Part shown: in pieces, positions 58,701 to 64,000 of the stretch
Layout of the letters: each line of letters starts with the position of its first letter
Position numbering within the stretch: the stretch's first letter is position 1
Assembly: GCF_035582795.1 (NCBI RefSeq)
Contig: NC_134367.1
Coordinates: 5,814,062 to 5,878,061, forward strand
Length of the DNA stretch: 64,000 nt
From: Mycteria americana
Taxonomy: Eukaryota; Chordata; Aves; Ciconiiformes; Ciconiidae
Direction of reading: 5' to 3'
Made by a program: the position numbers and the translations under genes
The notes under the pieces: model-generated
What the model saw: only the letters and a program-made list of their open reading frames with translations
Database searches by the model: none
Told to the model about the DNA's origin: nothing

Positions 58701-61509
58701 TAGCTCTTCACTTCCATGTCACACACCCCTCTCCATGCGCTATATCCCACCTATTTCCCTGAGGCTTCTATCATGGCAAAAGCCCACACCCATTCGCTTC
58801 ACTCTCTTTAAGTATCTTGCACAACATACTATCAAATAAAATGGGCCTATCCACCTTCATTTTTCCCTGGTAATACCCCCACTTACTTCTCCTTCTCCTG
58901 CCTGCTTGTCCCCTTCTCTCATCTGGTGCCCTCCTCTTCCCAAAGCCCTCCCTCTTTGCAACGTATCTCCCACTGGAGCCCCAGCACAAGCCTCCTGACT
59001 CTGAGCTGCCTTGATAGTCGACGTGTGCTGGCTGGGCAGCTCAGGGTCCTTGATGAGAATCACTACGTGCTGCCGTTCAGACACCCACGCTATTTTGGTG
59101 GTCTCTGAGTGCAGTGAGACAGACCACAGAAATCGTTTAGCCAGAGGCATGCAACGGACCAGAGATTGCTTTGCAAAAGGACTTGTCAGACATACATTAT
59201 TCAGATATGCCATAGGGCTTCAAAGCGTTCATGACAACAGTGTCAAAAGTACACGTAGCGAACAACTCATTTTCTCTTTTCTTTTAAGTGAACATTGTGC
59301 TGGAGCTACGTTTTGATCAAAGGTTTTCCTGAGAAGGTGTCCTCTAAAGTCAGAAGTGAAGTAGGGAAACAGAAAAAGATTCTGTTGTGTTCCCTTGTCA
59401 CTGTGAAAGCAGAAAGGCTGCATTTGCTCACAGATACCCCATAATAAAGTGCCCGCAGAGGAATTAATAAAGGCACATGCAACAAAATTGAATAAATACT
59501 TTGGCATAAATCCAAGGATGGGCAGAGATGCCGAGAGAAAGCCTTAAACAGAACAGAGGTACAAATCTGAGACCCCACATCCCTCATTCATTCACTTTCT
59601 GTCCGCACACGTTCACTTGGCACCTCTGCATATGCTTGAAGAGTTCCCTGAGCTCTGAAGAGTTGTATGTCTGCACACGCAGAGATGCCCACGGTGGCTT
59701 GGCACGGGACCGCTTGCTGACAGAGAACAACCTGTGGCTTGGTGGGAAGAGCACTCTCCTGCCAAATGACAGCCGCAGGCTGGGACATCCTCAGGCTGCA
59801 GGAGGAAGATGAACCCAGTTCACTTTCTTCTGTGACAGCCCTAACCACTGCGCAAGAGGTAGGAAGTAGCTCTTCGTCTTACCATCAGGGGTAGACATCC
59901 AGGCCCACCCTCTCCTTTACTTTGACAGATGCTATTCCCCTCCGTCCCACTGCCTGTGAGGCTGCTGGATGACACGGGAAAAAACTGTGCAAGAGTGGGC
60001 TAGTAAATAGCAGAGAGGCTTGTGGGGAGTGCTGCAGCCCATGCCCTGGCCTTGTTGGTTCCTAATGAAAACATAATTTCAGGGGACAAATAAGCCTTGC
60101 TGCAGCCCCCAGTGAGGTGGCAAAGCTACGGATAAATACAACACGGTTTCCGGTTAAGCTCACTGCTTCGTATATGGGATGTAGTGAGCCTGGCTGCTAC
60201 ACGGGGCTCTTGATCCAATGCTGGAAGCTATGCCTGAAGCCCCTTAGGCTCTTGATGCAATGCTGGAAGCTATGCCTGAAGCCCCTTAGGCTCTTGATGC
60301 AATGCTGGAAGCTGTGCCTAAAAGCCCCTTAGGAGAGGTGTGAGACTGTAGCATGGTGGCACAAGAGCAATATCAGCAAGGGGAGCTCCAGCCTCCAGCC
60401 CCTTTGTTGCTGCCTTGTCCCATTACCTTAACTGCATCTACATATTTATGTTTGTGTGAGAAAGGAGCTGGCATCCTGACTTGCATTAAAAGAAAAACCC
60501 TTCGTTGTTTCGCAGATAGTGATTTTTCACACCCTGAGTTGTACTCTCTGCTGTCAGCACAGCTGAGGGGACAGCACAGTGCAGTGCGGTGCAGGGAGAC
60601 GTGTGCAGGAACAGGGGTGAGCTGTGAAATGCTAAAGCCCAGCATTGCTCCCCAGAGCCTCTCTATTAAAGCACATAAACATTTATGCTTGTCTTTCTTA
60701 ACTGCATCTCAACCAGGGTTTTCAAATGAGCTGAAGGGATGAAGGTACTCGCACCTTAGCAAAATTCAATTGGACTGCATGCCTAAACCAATTCAGCTCC
60801 TCTCCAAATCTACACCGATAGTAAACAAATCACCTGGATACATGCAACAAACAGACAAGGAAGAAAACGCTTAGCTAAAGCCATGCTGGAGCAGACAGGT
60901 ACATATCCCCACTTGTATTTCATTGTAAATCTGCCTTCAGCAGGGCAAACAGGCCATTATAGAAAACAGTTGTTCTATTTGGAAACCCTTTGCTATTTTA
61001 TACCAGTTTATCCTACCGAGAGACAGCTGCTTTCCAGGCATAATGAACATCCCCCCTACAAGGGTCAGACCAAAGTTGCTCTCCCCTGATCGGTCTCATG
61101 AAACGGGCTGCCTCATCTCTCAATTCACAGGGCTGAGATGCCAGGATCAGCGGTAGACAACTTATTTTGAATACTTGTGATGCCGCAGAGGCAAACTTAT
61201 GCTGGCAAGTCTTCAGCATCGAAACAAAAGATTGCAAATCTGAGAGTGGAGCTTAATCCTGGCATCCAACTGAGTCGAAGGCAATAAGCAGGAACCTATG
61301 TGGAAACCGATTTTCTATCATTTCCCTCCAGCTTCCTCTGGAGCTGCCGGCGCTGACCACAGCACAGACAGGGCAGCCCTGGTGTGTCTGCTCCTGGGCT
61401 TGAAGCAAACAAGCAGGCTGTGAAGGCAGAACTCACCTATGATCAGAAGAAAGACCCCAGCTCCATAATCCACTACCGGGTGGAGTTTGGAAATGTATTG
61501 CTCCTCCAT
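55787..61509 (-). CDS. OPN5-group (neuropsin-like) opsin
   Basis: Four coding exons on the minus strand: 61509-61437, 58147-57854, 57250-56919 and 56134-55787. Canonical splice edges and agreeing phases give 348 codons. Exon 1 encodes a 14-residue outside tail and the start of helix 1 (MEEQYISKLHPVVDYGAG). The class A fold is visible: GN32, D60 in helix 2, disulfide pair C87 and C165, SWTPY (245-249) in helix 6, retinal-binding K277 in FAKS, and NPFIY (283-287). GYYGPEPFGISCT resembles the Opn5 second loop. Two positions differ from mammalian OPN5: Tyr68 aligns with its Lys91, and VIRF (110-113) replaces the (D/E)RY motif. Thr166 aligns with position 188, which is Cys in Opn5L1 and Thr in Opn5m, so this is not a typical Opn5L1. 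I cannot decide between OPN5L2, OPN6 and other avian names, so no symbol is given. Opsins of this group are non-visual photoreceptors in retina and brain. Confidence 0.9.
60207..60333 (+). repeat. 42-base minisatellite, three copies, in opsin intron 1
   Basis: Three tandem units begin CTCTTGATSCAATGCTGG and end CCCCTTAGG, at 60207-60248, 60249-60290 and 60291-60333. The last has one extra base and a few changes. The plus-strand open frame reads a 14-residue repeat (MQCWKLCLKPLR core), but there is no sign that it is translated. Confidence 0.9.
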
Positions 61510-64000
61510 TGTCCCTTGTGGAAGTGGGTGAAAGTTTTAAATCAAAGGCGAAGTGACTGTAGGGGCAAAGAGACCCTTCCTCATGGCTTGCCTGCTGCAG
61601 ATGTGAGCCGGACAGTTGGGTGCTGTCTGTGTGAAAAGACCCTTCTGCTTTCTCCTCTCTCCCTCCCTCTGTGTGGCAGGGGAGAAGCCTGGAGTGAGAG
61701 AAAGGCTCCCTCCCTGGGGAGACAGAGTGAAAGCTAGGCAGAGCCACTGCCAGAGCGATCCCGCCTGCCTGCCTGCCTGGCTGGCAGAGCATCTCTCCAC
61801 CCACTCCCTCCTCTCACACCGCTCTGCTCCTTGGCTTGTCAAGCACCTTCACAATGCAAATCCCTTCAGACTGCCATTGCTGAGCAAAAACAATTGTCGT
61901 TCAACCATCAGCAGCCTTGGGAAATAAATCCAGGCTGAGGAGAAGGAAGGTTGGGAGGTTTGTTTTCCAGCTTCATGGCTGCGTATGGGAAATACAAGTT
62001 TGGGGTGGGGGGATCTCTGTGTTGAAGTGTTAGAGGAAAGCTGTTTGCTGCAGGGATTCAGAAGGGTCAAAGTCACACCACTGAAGGCAGGGCTTTCAGA
62101 GCTGCTCCAGGGCAGAACTGGAGGATGCTCAGTCTGGTGCACACAGCTGCAGAGCACCATAGCAGAACCAAGCTCTCCGTTCAGTCTAGTGACACTCCAG
62201 TGTTTTTACTTGGCGAGCAATGCCTCACATCCAAGTTTACCTTCTCCTTGTAATATCTGAGCCTAAAATCATCATAATACTCTCTCAGTCTTTATAAACA
62301 ATGCTAAGTTTTGCTCCAGGATCCATGTGTTACAGGCTCATCTATCAATTTACCTACGCAGGTCTTGATTTTGGTGCACGTAATTTACAGCTCTGCAGTT
62401 GCAATGCCATTAACTTGACTTTTAGCCTGGGCAGCACCCAGCTAGCACATTGAAGAGCTGATCTATTCTAAATTATTTAATTATAGTACCTGGATATGCT
62501 AAGCTGCATTAGCATCATTCTTTGCTTGGCCTATTTTATGCTGTTCCAACACAGGGAATTTTAAGATCCCCAAGAGCACGTAGGTATCTCATGTGCAATC
62601 TAGGTGGAATTTAGGCACTTAAGTATAGCAGTACCAGCCTAAATTCTGAAATCCTTAGGAATCTGAGAGACTTTAAAAGCTTTGAGTTTCACCAGAAAGC
62701 AAAACTGGCCATGCACAGATATGCTGCCACTTCAGCTTTGCTGCATGTCTCTATGCTTGTTCCCTGCTGAAGCTGTCTGGGATTTACACACCAGGCATCC
62801 CTCCACTAAAGACTTTGAGGAGTTTAATTCAGCACCCAAGTACATGCACCACAACACATGGAGCACAGGGCTCAGTAGCCCTCACAGCCTTCTCAGGGCA
62901 CGTTTGTCCTAAAAGCTTAGCCATCCTCCCTGAAATGGAGAAATCGGTTCCCTCCTCTGGTTTCAGAGACTTGAATACATGTTTTTCCTGCAAGAGTGTT
63001 TTATTCTGCAGTTTATAGATGCATTGGGGTGAGGAAAATGCCATAACAGAAAGGTGCTTTCCTCTCCACTTGAAGCTGGATTGCACCACACCTAAGTCAC
63101 AAGATTGGAGAGAGAGATAACAAATGGTATCTGACTGTGATGCTGAAGGGAGCCCTTACTCCAAAAATTGTTAATATATTTTACAATGGACAGCTATGGC
63201 ATAAAAAAACATGCAGGGGTAATGGTGGTTCAGTATTGACCACTAGCTACAGCTTCAAAGTGAACCAATCTTACAGAGGTGCTGCTCAGGGTATAGTTAT
63301 CACTTCAGAGAAACAAAATCTTTGTATCTGGGACCATGGCCCCACATCAGGCTTCCCCACTGTCAGCATGCTGGGTGTTAAGAGTTTTGTTCTTACTAAA
63401 TCTGCCTCCAGCACTGAATAGAGAACTTGGATACCAAATTCAGTACTAATTCTGCTGTCACAGCTTACTTTTAAAGGAGACTGAGCATTACTAAGAGTTA
63501 GGTGGCTTCATTAGCCCACAGCAATGCTCTAGTTCCCAAGTCCTGCTGCCAGGAGCTGGATATAGACTAGATATAGCAGAGGAGAGCAGAGAGGGAATGC
63601 CTATTTTTCCATTGGAGAATAGATACTGTACCTCCTAGTATTATCAGAGCGGAGGTTTCAAGAGATGCTACAACCCAGTGATTCCCATCCTCAGAAACCA
63701 TTTTCCTATGCTAAACTACTTCTTGACTGAGGCTGGCTTATGTGTAGTCAGCCCAAGTATTTCTGAAAAATTCCCCCAACGCATCCCATGTTGCTCCAAA
63801 GTCAGTAGAAGCACAACCAAGTCTGCATGTATTTATGGCATAGATAAGTGCTAGGAGATGGAACAGTCCACCGGCTTTTCTCCAAAGCTTATAAAATTCT
63901 AATTCGATGACAGAAATTGCTGGTCTGAAAAATCTAAGCAGATAAGACAAAAAGGTCGTGAAGTTCCTGTTTAAACTGGACAGCTAGGAAGGCATGAGTT
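61510..64000. other. 5' flank of the opsin gene
   Basis: Contains the expected promoter and leader of the minus-strand opsin, including a short CCTG repeat near 61762-61780. No CpG island and no further gene was recognised before the window ends. Confidence 0.4.

Noticed and set aside
55787-61509. Naming the opsin OPN5L1
   Set aside because: The residue after the second-loop cysteine is Thr, while Opn5L1 is marked by Cys at this site. The correct avian paralogue name needs a tree.

Overview
The window is bird nuclear DNA. It has interrupted protein genes with GT-AG introns, a CpG-island promoter, many CR1 LINE fragments with the usual ATTCTGTG-type 3' ends, and solo LTRs of an avian ERVL type. 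I worked out exon boundaries by hand from reading frame, splice sites and remembered vertebrate protein sequences; no alignment was run. The gene order GLYATL3 - CENPQ - MMUT matches human 6p12.3, which supports the calls.

Layout. 1-7.5 kb: no gene recognised; an AT-rich palindromic repeat, a tiny 47-bp LTR remnant with target duplications, a CR1 piece and a solo LTR. 7.5-12.3 kb: GLYATL3 (minus), five coding exons, 288 codons, with a solo LTR in intron 1 and an old CR1 in intron 3. 12.3-20.7 kb: intergenic, with two closely related CR1 copies in opposite orientation (15.5-16.5 and 17.35-18.44 kb), the second abutting a solo ERVL LTR. 20.7-25.6 kb: CENPQ (minus), eight coding exons, 283 codons. 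26.2-27.2 kb: CpG-island bidirectional promoter with three NRF1-type palindromes and two oppositely oriented ZNF143/THAP11-type motifs. 28.2-49.8 kb: MMUT (plus), twelve coding exons, 748 codons. 49.8-55.8 kb: no gene seen. 55.8-61.5 kb: an intact four-exon opsin of the OPN5 (neuropsin) group (minus), 348 codons. 61.5-64 kb: its 5' flank.

Functionally these are neighbours and not a pathway: GLYATL3 is a predicted mitochondrial acyl-CoA:amino acid N-acyltransferase, MMUT is the mitochondrial B12 enzyme of propionate breakdown, CENPQ is a kinetochore subunit that shares MMUT's promoter region, and the opsin is a non-visual photoreceptor candidate. All four reading frames are open through the joined exons. 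I see no operon-like cluster, CRISPR array or novel multi-gene system. The items most worth following are the opsin's key residues, a CR1 insertion just upstream of the MMUT exon 4 acceptor, the inverted CR1 pair, and the miniature LTR.
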